Shown here piece after piece: positions 22,301-30,540 of a DNA stretch of 64,000 bases. Both the position numbers and the translations under genes were made by a program. Below the pieces are notes generated by a model, which saw only the letters and a list, made by a program, of their open reading frames with translations, was not told the origin of the DNA and did no database searches. Positions within the stretch are counted from its first letter, which is position 1, and each line of letters opens with the position of its first letter. Origin of the DNA: Thereva unica (taxonomy: Eukaryota; Arthropoda; Insecta; Diptera; Therevidae); the NCBI GenBank assembly GCA_949987705.1, contig OX465283.1, positions 89,285,313-89,349,312 of the forward strand, given 5' to 3'.

Positions 22301-23467
22301 GAAAACAAAAACATTTCAAAAATTTAATTCATAATCCCATTAAAATTACCATTGAACTTTAAATAACTGGAATAAATAACTTGGTTCAAATTGATATTTC
22401 TTTCTCGAAATAATGTGTTTTCTAGTCAGTTAATTAATTTCAGGCTGCCGGGTCAGCTAGAACACATTCAATAAATTAACAATTCGAACACAAAACGATA
22501 CATAACAGCCCTTTAAGGCTATTTACTGATTAGGCCTGAGTTGCATTAAAGATATAAGTATAACCAGGTATGTGAAAATTTTCAAGTTATAAAATATATT
22601 TACAAAAAAATTTTTGAAATATGTATTAATAATATTTCCCGAATCATTTTACCTTAAGTCCAGCGTTTCCTGGCGCATCTGGTCCTACACTTAGAAATCC
22701 TATTGGTCCCAATCTGTAGTTTAGCGTAACAAGCAGCACATCTTCAGCGACAAGAAAGTCTGGGCCATAAAGGAAAGTATTACCTGATCCAAATGAATAT
22801 CCTCCACCGTGAAACCAAACCATTACTGGGAGACGAGGATTACTAAAAAAAGTCCAAAAATTACCAAACATATCAAAAATTGTGAAAACATTTTACTTAC
22901 TAATCTCCTTTTGGCAATTTATTGGTAAAAATATTTAGATATAAACAGTCTTCATCCCCTTTAAATGTATCAAGGATCATATTTTTATGAGGACAACTAT
23001 TTCCTTCTTTCAGTGCATCGCGAATTCCTTGCCACGGCCCTTCTGGTAACGCAGATCGGAATCTAAAAGTTTTGCATTGAAGTAGTTATGGATAGTACTA
23101 GAAATAGATTCCCATACCTCCGAAGCCCTATTGGTGGCAGTCCATATCTGATGCCACGAAAACTGTAATATCCTCCTCGTGTTCCTGATTTGTACGTTTG
23201 GACTAAGCCACGTAATCGACCTAATGGTGTTTCCACGATCACACGGCCTTCTTGCTAAAAAGATAAATTAAAAATATTAAAATAATATTATTGAAAAAGC
23301 AGAAATAAGAATTAAATAGTTATAAATTTTACTGATTTTACTGATTTTGTGAATATTGGTTTGGAATTATCTTCATTGGGTAGATTGTTGCTATGGAGTA
23401 CAAGTAATCCTATTATTATAGTTATAATAATTACAGATATTATATAGAAATACAAAATTATTCCCAT
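7171..23467 (-). CDS. Carboxylesterase (type-B/alpha-esterase-like), eight coding exons
   Basis: This is a serine hydrolase of the carboxylesterase/cholinesterase family, cleaving carboxylic esters. Exons in transcript order are 23467-23342, 23254-23118, 23062-22901, 22842-22653, 20108-19568, 19515-19331, 19272-18992 and 7363-7171. All junctions are GT/AG and phases match, giving about 604 residues, near the family norm. Residues 2-24 form a hydrophobic signal or anchor segment. Domain landmarks are [11 protein letters not shown], the oxyanion hole HGGGY (153-157), GESAGG with Ser234, NSHEAML with Glu379, and [10 protein letters not shown] with His500, so the triad is complete. The GESAG context is not the GQSAG of juvenile hormone esterases. 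The first donor is uncertain by 9 bp. Intron 7 (11,628 bp) and intron 4 (2,544 bp) are full of transposons, yet no frame-breaking lesion is visible. Substrate is unknown. Confidence 0.9.
7485..7910 (-). pseudogene. Jockey-like ORF2 C-terminal domain
   Basis: It encodes [34 protein letters not shown] and the [15 protein letters not shown] segment, a typical LINE C-terminal extension behind RT. A stop between it and the RT segment (near 7915) shows decay. It ends 120 bp from esterase exon 8. Confidence 0.8.
7919..8707 (-). pseudogene. Jockey-like reverse transcriptase segment
   Basis: It encodes [43 protein letters not shown] and [10 protein letters not shown], the ordered RT motifs of a LINE. 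The catalytic YADD box is kept. The second-strand aspartate block reads FSKAFAKI rather than FxxAFDxV, so an active-site Asp is replaced. The upstream frame is broken near 8700-8760 and it ends at a stop at 7919. Confidence 0.85.
8930..9470 (+). pseudogene. LINE ORF1 remnant (coiled coil plus C-terminal domain)
   Basis: [20 protein letters not shown] is followed by a heptad-rich stretch and [12 protein letters not shown], then after stops and frame changes [16 protein letters not shown] and [10 protein letters not shown]. This order (coiled coil, RGIP, NE-L-L, F-RNG) resembles the FP/RRM-like ORF1 proteins of insect LINEs that bind RNA. It is heavily broken after 9199. Confidence 0.65.
9780..12349 (+). 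pseudogene. LINE ORF2: partial endonuclease, reverse transcriptase
   Basis: The frame starts inside an APE-type endonuclease ([27 protein letters not shown]), continues through a linker ([16 protein letters not shown]) and RT motifs ([71 protein letters not shown]). The frame is otherwise open from 9598, with one TAG at 11386-11388. A frameshift near 12140 precedes the conserved [12 protein letters not shown] end and a stop at about 12342. The first part (9598-9780) does not look like endonuclease, so a deletion or rearrangement removed its N-terminal half. Confidence 0.85.
12665..13640. other. Internal part of the hAT-like element, no coding seen
   Basis: There is no recognisable protein. 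A short imperfect hairpin at about 12773-12828 has GGCCAAGATACGAGCGGC facing a near-complement (GCCGCTCTTATCGTGGCC). Otherwise it is AT-rich. Confidence 0.45.
13640..14240. repeat. Minisatellite with about 45-bp units
   Basis: About ten degenerate copies of a unit with the core TTCTTACATTTTTCGAGGGA repeat from about 13840 to 14240. Two more diverged units with TTTTGCCGCAGTAAAAT lie at 13690-13810. The period is close to 45 bp, a multiple of three, so the minus strand stays open over 13792-14079 with a repeating [15 protein letters not shown] pattern. I regard that as a by-product, not a gene. Confidence 0.85.
14241..14839. other. Right part of the hAT-like element
   Basis: No gene is seen. 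GGGAAGCA-type motifs near the right end (about 14820) recur near the left end (about 8808-8835) and may be subterminal transposase-binding repeats. Confidence 0.4.
15004..16084. mobile_element. TIR element with CCCTGTGCTGAAAGTCG ends, inserted in the LINE
   Basis: The left end CCCTGTGTTGAAAGTCG (15004-15020) and right end CGACTTTCAGCACAGGG (16068-16084) are inverted with one mismatch. The core GTGCTGAAAGTCG recurs near the left end (about 15041, 15075, 15100, 15477), like subterminal binding sites. It interrupts the Jockey-like linker/RT region. No clean target duplication was found, so the superfamily is undecided. A smaller element sits at 15521-15968. Confidence 0.65.
15521..15968. mobile_element. 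hAT-like MITE nested in the CCC-ended element
   Basis: It has 24-bp perfect inverted repeats starting CACTGACATATAGTAATGG (15521-15544 and 15945-15968). Identical 8-bp flanks CTTCAACT lie at 15513-15520 and 15969-15976. It is 448 bp with no coding. An 8-bp duplication suggests a non-autonomous hAT-type element. Confidence 0.82.
16655..16830 (+). repeat. Dispersed repeat (copy 1), ends the LINE on its 5' side
   Basis: The run TTTACATGATATTAAAACAA, then a TCTGTATGTCTGTCTGTTTG stretch and ATCTCGGAAACG, is matched in inverse orientation at about 63235-63372. It is a high-copy-type interspersed repeat of unknown class (SINE or Helitron-derived are options). Confidence 0.7.
16831..17470. other. 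Esterase intron 7, unassigned
   Basis: No gene is seen. The segment at 16811-16870 (AAACGTCAATGACAGG) resembles sequence at 47957-48010, so it is probably part of another dispersed repeat. Confidence 0.35.
17471..18370 (+). mobile_element. Heavily decayed LINE fragment
   Basis: Scattered RT motifs remain in several frames: [19 protein letters not shown] (about 17627-17690), GVRQGS (about 17890), YADDVQLYF (about 17955-17980) and VWNSLPKLY near 18335-18360. Multiple stops and frameshifts separate them. It sits in antisense orientation inside esterase intron 7. Confidence 0.7.
18420..18830 (+). mobile_element. Family A LINE fragment, copy 2 (very degraded)
   Basis: [17 protein letters not shown] at about 18515-18565 corresponds to KQGSQCLGFLKRCKFLL of the copy at 29.2 kb. 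A few weaker matches follow to about 18830. The frame is broken repeatedly. It abuts esterase exon 7 within 160 bp. Confidence 0.55.
18992..19272 (-). CDS. Esterase exon 7 (catalytic His)
   Basis: Begins [11 protein letters not shown], contains YLYRFAFDG and [12 protein letters not shown] with the catalytic His, and ends [10 protein letters not shown] with a split Gly codon (GG|GTAAGT). The following intron is 11.6 kb. Confidence 0.92.
19331..19515 (-). CDS. Esterase exon 6
   Basis: Acceptor TTTTTCAG. It starts [10 protein letters not shown] and encodes the helical segment with [16 protein letters not shown]. It ends in phase 0 at TAT|GTATAT. Confidence 0.85.
19568..20108 (-). CDS. Esterase exon 5 (catalytic Ser and Glu)
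   Basis: This is the longest exon, 541 bp. It begins [20 protein letters not shown], carries the nucleophile elbow FGESAGGSS and ends at [10 protein letters not shown] with the acid residue. The donor is AGAA|GTATTT (phase 1). Confidence 0.93.
20109..20630. other. Esterase intron 4, first part
   Basis: AT-rich intron sequence after exon 4 in genomic order. No gene or clear transposon end was recognised. Confidence 0.4.
20640..21690 (+). pseudogene. Helitron Pif1-like helicase relic, split by a foldback element
   Basis: Helitron helicases unwind DNA during rolling-circle transposition. Left piece: [17 protein letters not shown] then, after a stop and frame change, LLDIGND and [11 protein letters not shown] (20650-20815). 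Right piece (21471-21694): [20 protein letters not shown] and [12 protein letters not shown]. The order and the FLNSL-xGLPPxxLxLKVG block match the C-terminal half of Helitron Pif1 helicases. The foldback at 20830-21469 lies exactly between the pieces. The relic is antisense to the esterase, in intron 4. Confidence 0.75.
20830..21469. mobile_element. Foldback element inserted in the Helitron relic
   Basis: The outer arms (20830-20952 and 21347-21469) are inverted repeats of about 120 bp starting AGTCCATTCAAAACGCG. A third partial copy in direct orientation to the left arm lies at 21293-21347 (GGTGTTCCAAAATAACACC...). The middle contains many CCCTAAA/TTAGGG-like words. No certain target duplication was found. 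No coding is present. Confidence 0.8.
21751..22109. repeat. Long hairpin built of tandem repeats in esterase intron 4
   Basis: The left arm 21751-21938 and right arm 21949-22109 are near-perfect reverse complements around a 10-base loop. Each arm is itself a tandem array of about 28-bp units containing GAAAAAGATATTGTTTCGG. The left arm has one unit more than the right. A transcript from either strand would fold into a stem of about 160 bp. Confidence 0.9.
22110..22652. other. Esterase intron 4, last part
   Basis: No gene or transposon end was recognised. It borders exon 4 at 22653. Confidence 0.4.
22653..22842 (-). CDS. Esterase exon 4 (oxyanion hole)
   Basis: It opens by completing a Tyr codon (...GDYNPRLP) and contains [15 protein letters not shown] and [14 protein letters not shown], the oxyanion-hole and NYRxGxxGFL blocks. 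It ends in phase 0 at AAG|GTAAAA. Confidence 0.92.
22901..23062 (-). CDS. Esterase exon 3
   Basis: It completes the split Arg codon and encodes [10 protein letters not shown], a conserved Cys, and [11 protein letters not shown], the EDCLYLN signature. The donor is GATTA|GTAAGT, phase 2. Confidence 0.9.
23118..23254 (-). CDS. Esterase exon 2
   Basis: The acceptor is TTTTTAG and the donor is GGAG|GTATGG. It encodes [10 protein letters not shown] and [13 protein letters not shown], the N-terminal beta-strands and the RGIxYxxPP block of carboxylesterases. It ends in phase 2. Confidence 0.85.
23342..23467 (-). CDS. Esterase exon 1 (signal/anchor)
   Basis: The start codon is placed at 23467-23465 because it directly precedes an Ile/Val-rich hydrophobic segment ([15 protein letters not shown]). 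An in-frame ATG further upstream at 23554 would add 29 polar residues and is less likely. A donor GTAAAA follows at 23341. A second in-phase GTAAAA 9 bp on could be used instead. Confidence 0.65.
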
Positions 23468-23745
23468 CTTAAAAACAATTAAAATTTTCAGTTGTTCAGA
23501 GTAGCTCTTCCCCTTGTGAAATAAGTGTTTTGTGAATACTGCACTAAGCCGCAAATAAATAATTTAATTTCGCGCAACATTCAAGTCCGTATGAGTGAAA
23601 AAAAGTTATCAAGAATGAATATCTTTATTCTATTTAAGTGTTGCATGTGCAGAACGGAAACTATAATATGTTGTTGAATTTTTCCTATAAAGGCTAATTT
23701 TGCTAATTACAATAGAAGAGGGACAAATAAACTAAAGCTAATTAT
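23468..23745 (-). promoter_or_regulatory. Presumed 5' flank of the esterase
   Basis: This is the 278 bp between the chosen start codon and the first transposon end. It should hold the 5' UTR and core promoter. No TATA box or initiator could be identified with confidence. Confidence 0.3.
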
Positions 23746-23779
23746 TCCAGTCAATGCACGGTCTCCCTGGAAATTCTAC

Positions 23780-24661
23780 CAAACAGCACAGATTAGCACC
23801 AAAATTTGGCTGTAGGCTCTACTTACCCTCTACTTCAAAGTTGTCAATGTGCCGAGGGTTACTTTTAACCTGGAGGTGGACACCGCCCCTTCTCAGGGTG
23901 AAATATTTTTTCTTAAAAATAAGTATGGGAATGGATAGATTGCCTAATTCTAAGAAACTTTTGTTATATAAAGTTTTTACTGAAAGTCAATACTTTTCGA
24001 CTTATTCAAGAGTGGAAATGTCATTTTTTCAACAAAAAAAAAACCATTTTCAGACGGTTTTTCATGAATAACTCTGAAAATATCTATTTTATGAAAAAAA
24101 TCATGTAGCTTATAAAAAAACGGGGTTTAAAATATCGCTAGACCCAATACTAACGGAGTTATAGCGTTAAAGGTTTCAACGTGAAATATCCCAAAAACAG
24201 TGCATTTTTCGGGGAAAACTCATGCAACTTTTTTGAAGTGCTTAAAAAAACCTTAATTTTGTTTTTTTATGGTGGTTCCTAGTATCGAAATTACGCGAGT
24301 TATGACAGAAACAGCATTTATTCCTATTTTTTTGGCGGCAAAAAATTGTGAATATCATCCCCTAATTACCACCCCAATTGAAAATAATCGTTACCACTTT
24401 ACAGTGTACTCTATTTATGTAAATGTAATATGTCTTGCTTGAAGTGAAAAGAGCTTTTTTGCAAGTTTGCCAAAAATTGTCTTTCTTTAAAAATAACTCA
24501 AAAACTATGAAAGATACGCAAAATTTTGAAGAGTGAAAAATTGTAGGTTTCTTTTCCTCGTTTTTTTTTACTTTTTCTATACGATAAAAATTGAGAAAGA
24601 TATGGCCGTCAAGGTTGCATATGTTCGCAAATAGTAACGTTTTGAAGCTGTTTCAGCTCAA
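23780..24661. other. Left half of the outer TIR element
   Basis: No recognisable protein. The sequence is AT-rich up to the Gypsy insertion point at 24665. Confidence 0.4.
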
Positions 24662-24665
24662 ACCT

Positions 24666-26467
24666 TGTAACGGTCGGTTTCAATTACCTGCAAACACTGG
24701 AAAAGTACTGGACTGAAAGTACTGTCGATAATAATTATATAAATTTTTTTTGAAAAAGGAGTAGCCTGGACGATAGGAAAAAAAACAAAAAGGAATTAGA
24801 TTTTGGAAGTCGGATTTTAGAGATTGGGAAGACGAGACGTTTATTTTGGGTTTTAACCAAGATTATTTTGTCGGGGTCCGGGTTAAGATATATTTAACGC
24901 TTTACCATTAGTAATTTGTTCGGTTGTATTAAACTCGCAATCCAATCCGGGTAAAGGTCTCCCCGTGACTAGTGCGACGGGCAAAAATAGTTTCTTGCTA
25001 AGCACAATTATCGATTGCCACCGGTCTAGCTGAACCAAACCCACCAGCATTGTATAACTGTATCCAGCACACTGTTGATGATAAGTGTTTTACGGATCCT
25101 GAAGAAGCAGGTATAGAGAGGTTCCCAGAGTGACCAGGTATGGAGAAGTAAGCTGCCCTGCGGGAGGAATATTATTGCACGCTGGAAGCATTCTTAGGCG
25201 GTGGGAACGGTCTGCACTGGATGGTGTTGGATGCTACACAGGTTTGAGGTTGCAAGGTCAGTCTACCAACAGGTACGTTAGGTCGTCAGTTTAAAAAAAA
25301 AAAAAAAAAAAATCTCTACGAGGGCGATATTATTGAAGAGGACGCTTTCTTAAATTTTACGGAAAGGATACAAGCGGAATATTCTGGCAGAGGCCAGGCT
25401 TAGGTGAAATAATTATTTGGTTTAACGAGGTTATCACAAGCGGAATCTGAGGACTGCGGGTGAAGAAAATTTTTCTTAGATTACAATAAAAAAATGGATA
25501 TGGTGACTTCGTGTTACCCCAGTTAAGTTTTTCTTACATTGTGATTTTTTTTACTAAATAAGTATTAACATTTTTAAATCATTTACACTGATCGATTTTT
25601 TTTGGTTTTAATAATTCAATAATTTAAACATTTAATTTATATAATTCAATAATTTAAACAGTTAACGTATACTTCAATTTTTCGGTAAATGATCACAGAA
25701 CATTTAATTTTTTTATTAAGGATCTTCACGTGTAACGAGGTACAGTGTTAGTTTTGTGAAACAATAGTTCTGTAATTAATTACTGAAATTGAACACTCCT
25801 GTTGTTGTTATTTAATTACATTGATGATTGCGATTATTATTTTTTTTGATTCTTTTGGTGTTGTTTTGACTTTCGTCAATAATTTTTGATCATACTATAT
25901 ACCAATATATGTAATTGTTTTTGTACACCAAGACGTGCTGGTACCAGAACGACGAGGGTTGTTTTTTTTAACATGTATTGAACTCACCTAAATGCGAATT
26001 ATCTTGTCATACTGTTTGTTTGGTTGAATTTTTTTCTATCACCTTAGGGTTAGTCGATCAAGTGTATTTGACAGATATAATAAACAATTATAATGTCGGA
26101 CTAGATTTGAATATTTTTTTTGGGATGGTTGAGCTGTGGTTTGATTGCTTTTTCAGAATTCCTAAGTGGTGCCTTATCTAGCTGGTTACTGATACTTCGT
26201 ATTATTAACGAGCATGGGAACGGATGGCGACGGCACAGCTCCGGGGCTGCCCGATTGAAGATGTAAGGAGTTGTAGTTAGTATCGTGACAAAGGTAAGTG
26301 GTGAACCATACCGGTATCGGCCCGGCCACACACCCCACGACCCCTCCGCCGAGCTAGATAACTCCGTGTGGCCGGCGTAGGAGTTCCGGAAGATTTTTCC
26401 CTTTCTTATGTATGGTATTGGCTCCTTGGTCATGGCTTTCCGGGCTTATGGCTAAGGGGGTAGTACC
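24666..26467 (+). repeat. Gypsy 5' LTR, first part (continues at 31679-31724)
   Basis: It matches the 3' LTR from TGTAACGG onward, including an A-run (about 25291-25309). It stops at 26467 where the Mutator-like element starts. The last 46 bp, from TCGCATAAGTGG to GCTGTTACA, are found at 31679-31724. Together 1,848 bp against 1,854 bp for the 3' LTR. Confidence 0.92.
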
Positions 26468-27464
26468 AGAGATAACATAATACTCCGTATAAAGATGCGA
26501 CAGCTAGAACAAAAAAGCCGAACGCTTTTTGCCTCGGCAGACCTCTGAGATTGCCTCCACCTTAGCAACATGCAACATATTCGAGTGTCTAGCTACACAA
26601 GGAGGCGAACGTGGTCATGGTCCGCAGCACAAGAGATGCGGTGAGTTTGTGGATAAGGAAGCTAGAATTTTAGGGGGGCAAGGAAAGGAACTGACAACAG
26701 AATGTTTCTCGCAACATCTTTCTTTCTTTCTCATCTTTCAAACGTTTGCCTCTAGCTCTACATTGAAGGATTTCCCTGATGCTTTGTATTTTAACTATTT
26801 CTTAGAACATTCCGTGTATTTTTTTAATGACTGTCTGAGATCCACTATCAATTTCACTTGATTTCAAATTCTTGGTGAGAGGGTTTGCGATATTTTTAAA
26901 ATAGGTGATTAGTTGAGGTTTTGGTTACTTTTTTTCATTTTCTGGTATTTCGGTATTGGCTAACTCGATTGATTTTAGAATCGAATTTAGGTAATTATTC
27001 TTTGATTTATTTTATTTAAAATCTGGGACAAGTGCTTTTTATAAATGCTTGTAAAGTTAACTCCCCGCCCACAATCTGCTCAAAACAATTCGATCGTAAT
27101 TGTTTTGGTAAAAATAAATTAAAAATAGGTTCAATACCTTTATAGGCTTCATGTCCAGTCAATTTTCAGGAAAAACGTATGACAGAAGGAATTCATTCTC
27201 GGACTTGCAATTACAGGATTTATCCATTTTAGAGTCCCCTTATCAACAATTAAATATTGAGCTCGTAAATATATACTGCAAACAATGGAAGGTGAAAAAC
27301 AATTTCTTTATATTTGTTCTTCTGGTGGAAACTAAAAAAAATAAGTTTTCAAATTTTTGGACTTCCATTTTATTAGTTATAAATTTTCAAAAAGTAGAAA
27401 ATCTTAAAATTTTAACAAATTTTGAAATCTTTAAATTGATCTAGTTCAAAAACTATTTGACATA

Positions 27465-27681
27465 TATCTAGTTTATAGCAGAAAAATTAAATCGATTTAA
27501 CTCAAAGTTACGTCAAAATTTCGATTTAGCGTATAAACGGGTATTAAATACATTCTTATAACTGTGGCTTAAGCCGAAATATTTCGGTTTAAGCCATAAT
27601 CCGAATTACCTCGTTTATGGGGTAAAAAGTTTTGGATGATCCATAATTCGAATTATTTTTGGAGTAGCTATAAACTAGGTA
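27465..27681. mobile_element. 217-bp MITE inside the left arm, with an empty site in the right arm
   Basis: The ends TATCTAGTTTATAGC and GCTATAAACTAGGTA are inverted repeats. The flanks are ATA on both sides (27462-27464, 27682-27684). The right arm of the surrounding element reads straight through (GACATA|GAAAGC, at 30672/30673), showing the uninterrupted state. An internal inverted AAATATTTCGG-type hairpin is also visible near 27575. Confidence 0.85.
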
Positions 27682-27829
27682 ATAGAAAGCTGAAAGTAGC
27701 ACCAATTTCTTCTGCTTCAATAGGGCTTTAATACGTGATATACAATATAGTATTATTAGTAAGAATAAAACTATAGTATTATTAGTAAGAACGAAACTTT
27801 TGTTTTTGGAATATCTCAAAATAATATTT

Positions 27830-28650
27830 CTCCAAATTTTTGAAAAAATTATATTTTGTACATACAATCTTAACGTACATATAATGCCAAAATTTAGGAT
27901 AGGACGACATTGGGATCATATAGAAATAAATGTTTTTAGGTACTCAATGAACGTAATATAAAAAAACATTTGCCAAAAACATAGCCATTTACTAATTTGG
28001 GTATGGCGAATTAAATGGAAATAAAGTCAACCCTCTAACTTGATCGAAAACTACCCCCAGGACAACTCTTATTACTAAATTTTAGGGTTTCGCACTTGCA
28101 CTCCAAAAAATTTTTGTGTATGGGCTATTTATAAACTATGAGTAATTCTTGAGACCAAAATCAACCCTATCGGTGAAGCGGAAACCACCCCCACAGCAAC
28201 CCCTAACCTTAAATTATTTTCTTTACGCCCAAAATGAAGGTTCACCACGCCAATTTTTAAAGTACATACACTAGGGCTTATACAAAAACCGACTTATAGG
28301 TACATATACAACTTTATCCATTATTATAGTCTCCCTCAATAGTGGTACATTCATTCCAACGATTTGATCAACCTCCTCATTGGAGCCATATTTCTTGCCG
28401 GCGACCATCTTTCTTTTTTAATTTCAGAACAGGTAATATTCGCTTTAGGCTAAATTTGCATAAGTCGGTGTACGTAGAAGCAATTCGAAGTACATCTTGG
28501 GCGATTTTGCCTTTGTGGTACGGTGCATTAACTTGGTGAAGGGGCACTTGTTTTTCTTTGCTGTTTTCTTCGCGATTTCGTCGTTAGTTATGTAATATTC
28601 ACTATGGATCCCCTTTCCTTTTCAAAATAGTCGAAGCACTTCCCAAAATA
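27830..28650. other. Inner part of the Mutator-like element, left
   Basis: No gene is seen. The stretch 28040-28225 (ACTTGATCGAAAACTACCCC...) matches inverted, with many differences, 30375-30530, so it is an older inner part of the arms. Confidence 0.5.
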
Positions 28651-29865
28651 AGCGTCTGTCCCAGCCGAATTTTTCATGTTTTGTCACTTTGGACGGCTTT
28701 CCTGGCAGATGTCTACTTAGTAGATGGCCAATTCAACGGTTGGCTTCCCCGTCAAATCTGAACCCCACCCTATCTCTTCGAGGGTCCCCCAAGGATCGAT
28801 TTTATTACCGGCCCTATTTCTTATCTTTATAAATAACCTACTTTCGATCCCCTCCAACCCACTTCTCAGCTTTGCTGACGACGGTACCCTACGTTACTCT
28901 TACAGCTACGATAGAAGACAGACTCATGCCAGATCTGTCTTGATGATCGTGAATTAATGTTCAATTCTATTAATAACGACATTAATCTCATTGTAGAGTG
29001 GGGAAAAAAGAATCGTGTCGAATTCAACTCCACCAAAACTAAGTACTGTCTTATTTCGAAACAAAAAGCTCAACACTTCACCATCCTTAACAGTGGATGA
29101 CGTTAAACTAATGGCCGACCCATCCCTACACATCTTAGGCGTGACATTAGCCAAAGACTTGCGATAGAATGACCACATATTCCAATTTGCCAAACAAGGA
29201 TCCCAGTGCTTGGGATTTCTTAAGAGGTGCAAGTTCCTCCTCCAGCCATCGGCTCGTGCTGTTATTTATAAATCCTACATTCGGCCTCTTCTCGAATACA
29301 ACTCCCTCGTTTGGGGCGGCGATTCGATAACCACCTTGGTATGGTTAGATAAAGAGCAAAAAAGCGCACTTAAATTAATTGATGACGACACCGCCTGCTC
29401 CACCATCGACCCCTTGAGCCACTGTAGGAATGTAGCAGCACTGACAAAATTTTATCGCTACTATTATAGCGACTGCTCCTCCGAAATAAACGCTCTCCTG
29501 CCTCCACGGCAATCTTATAACCACAACACTGGATTAGCCCACTCGTCTCATTCCTTCTACCTTCAACTCCCCCTTTCACGCACTCAACAAGATATGAATT
29601 CGTTTGTAAATAGAACAACTCGACTGTGGAATAATCTCTCGCAGCCAGTATTTCCGAGATCATACAACATCCTAGAGTTCAAACGCAGGGTTCATCGTCC
29701 TTTCTCCAACACCCCTTCGAACCCTCATAACCCTTAACCTATTCCCCCCCCCCGTACTAAGCTTGTGCTAGACATTGCACCATGACGATAAACGACATGA
29801 CGCACTGGTAGTACAAAGGGTGATTCCTGAGCTTAGCACTTCCATATAAAAACAATTCTATGGAT
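28650..29865 (+). mobile_element. Family A LINE (CR1/Jockey-like), copy 3
   Basis: RT motifs VPQGSILLPALFLIFINNLL and FADDGTLRYSY lie at 28779-28905. After frame breaks come KQGSQCLGFLKRCKFLLQPS, YIRPLLEYNSLVW and the C-terminal SHCRNVAALTKFYRYYYSDC and RLWNNLSQPVFP (to 29737). The 3' UTR with GATTCCTGAGCTTAGCACT follows. The 5' two-thirds are missing. It sits in the middle of the Mutator-like element. Confidence 0.82.
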
Positions 29866-30540
29866 ATGACAGTAGTGGGGCCATCTATATGATGAACTTA
29901 TTAAGTGTTGTAATAGATACACACATATGTCTTAATTTTCTTCTTCGTTACTTATTCTATAGATTATATAAGTTTGATAATATCTGTTCGGATAACTCAA
30001 TGTAGCTGTCAGAAGAAGTGCAATGTATAAATTTAAAACCGTTTTGTTTTTACTGGAAACCCCGAATTTCGAATTACAAAATTTTCTTGTAAAAACCGGT
30101 TTTTAAAAACTGACAAACCCTAACATACACCTATTAGATTAAAAATAAATTTTGGAAACGATACCTCTGCTCTCGGGCATCGGAAATCACCCGCACCATT
30201 AGCGGTGAGAGCTAAATTATTTAATTGAAGTTTAGGTATAAAATTAAATAATTTAGTTTTCATCCCCTAGAGGTGGGGTGGCTTCTACCTGAGGGATAGG
30301 CATGTTTTAGAAACCATGTCTTATATGTAATATACATATGTTCTTGTTCATTAAAAATTGGCAGTGAAACCTTTATTTTGGACATAAGAAAATAATTTAA
30401 CTTCAGCAGTGGCTGTAGGGGTGGGATCCGCGTGTCTGACAGGGTTGACTTTGGGCCACAAATAGAGCAAGTGTGAAACCCTAAAATTTAGTAATAAGGG
30501 TTGTCTTGGGGATAGTTTCCGATCAAGTTATTATTCCAAA
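29866..30540. other. Inner part of the Mutator-like element, right
   Basis: No gene is seen. About 30030-30125 (AAAACCGTTTTGTTTTTACTG...) resembles 47455-47550 in the same orientation, another dispersed repeat. The rest pairs with the inner left arm. Confidence 0.45.

Noticed and set aside
7171..23467. Naming the esterase juvenile hormone esterase
   Set aside because: The nucleophile elbow reads GESAG, not the GQSAG typical of juvenile hormone esterases, and substrate cannot be inferred from motifs.
25978..26433. Short frames repeated at 36799-37254
   Set aside because: They lie in the two LTRs and are duplicated with them. LTRs do not normally encode protein and no motif is seen.
26529..26861. 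110-codon frame repeated at 31276-31608
   Set aside because: Same reason: it is part of the foldback arms. I kept the possibility of a terminal-repeat ORF but see no motif.
27151..27444. 97-codon frame that occurs identically at 30693-30986
   Set aside because: The identity is explained by the identical 997-bp inverted arms, and the composition is not protein-like.
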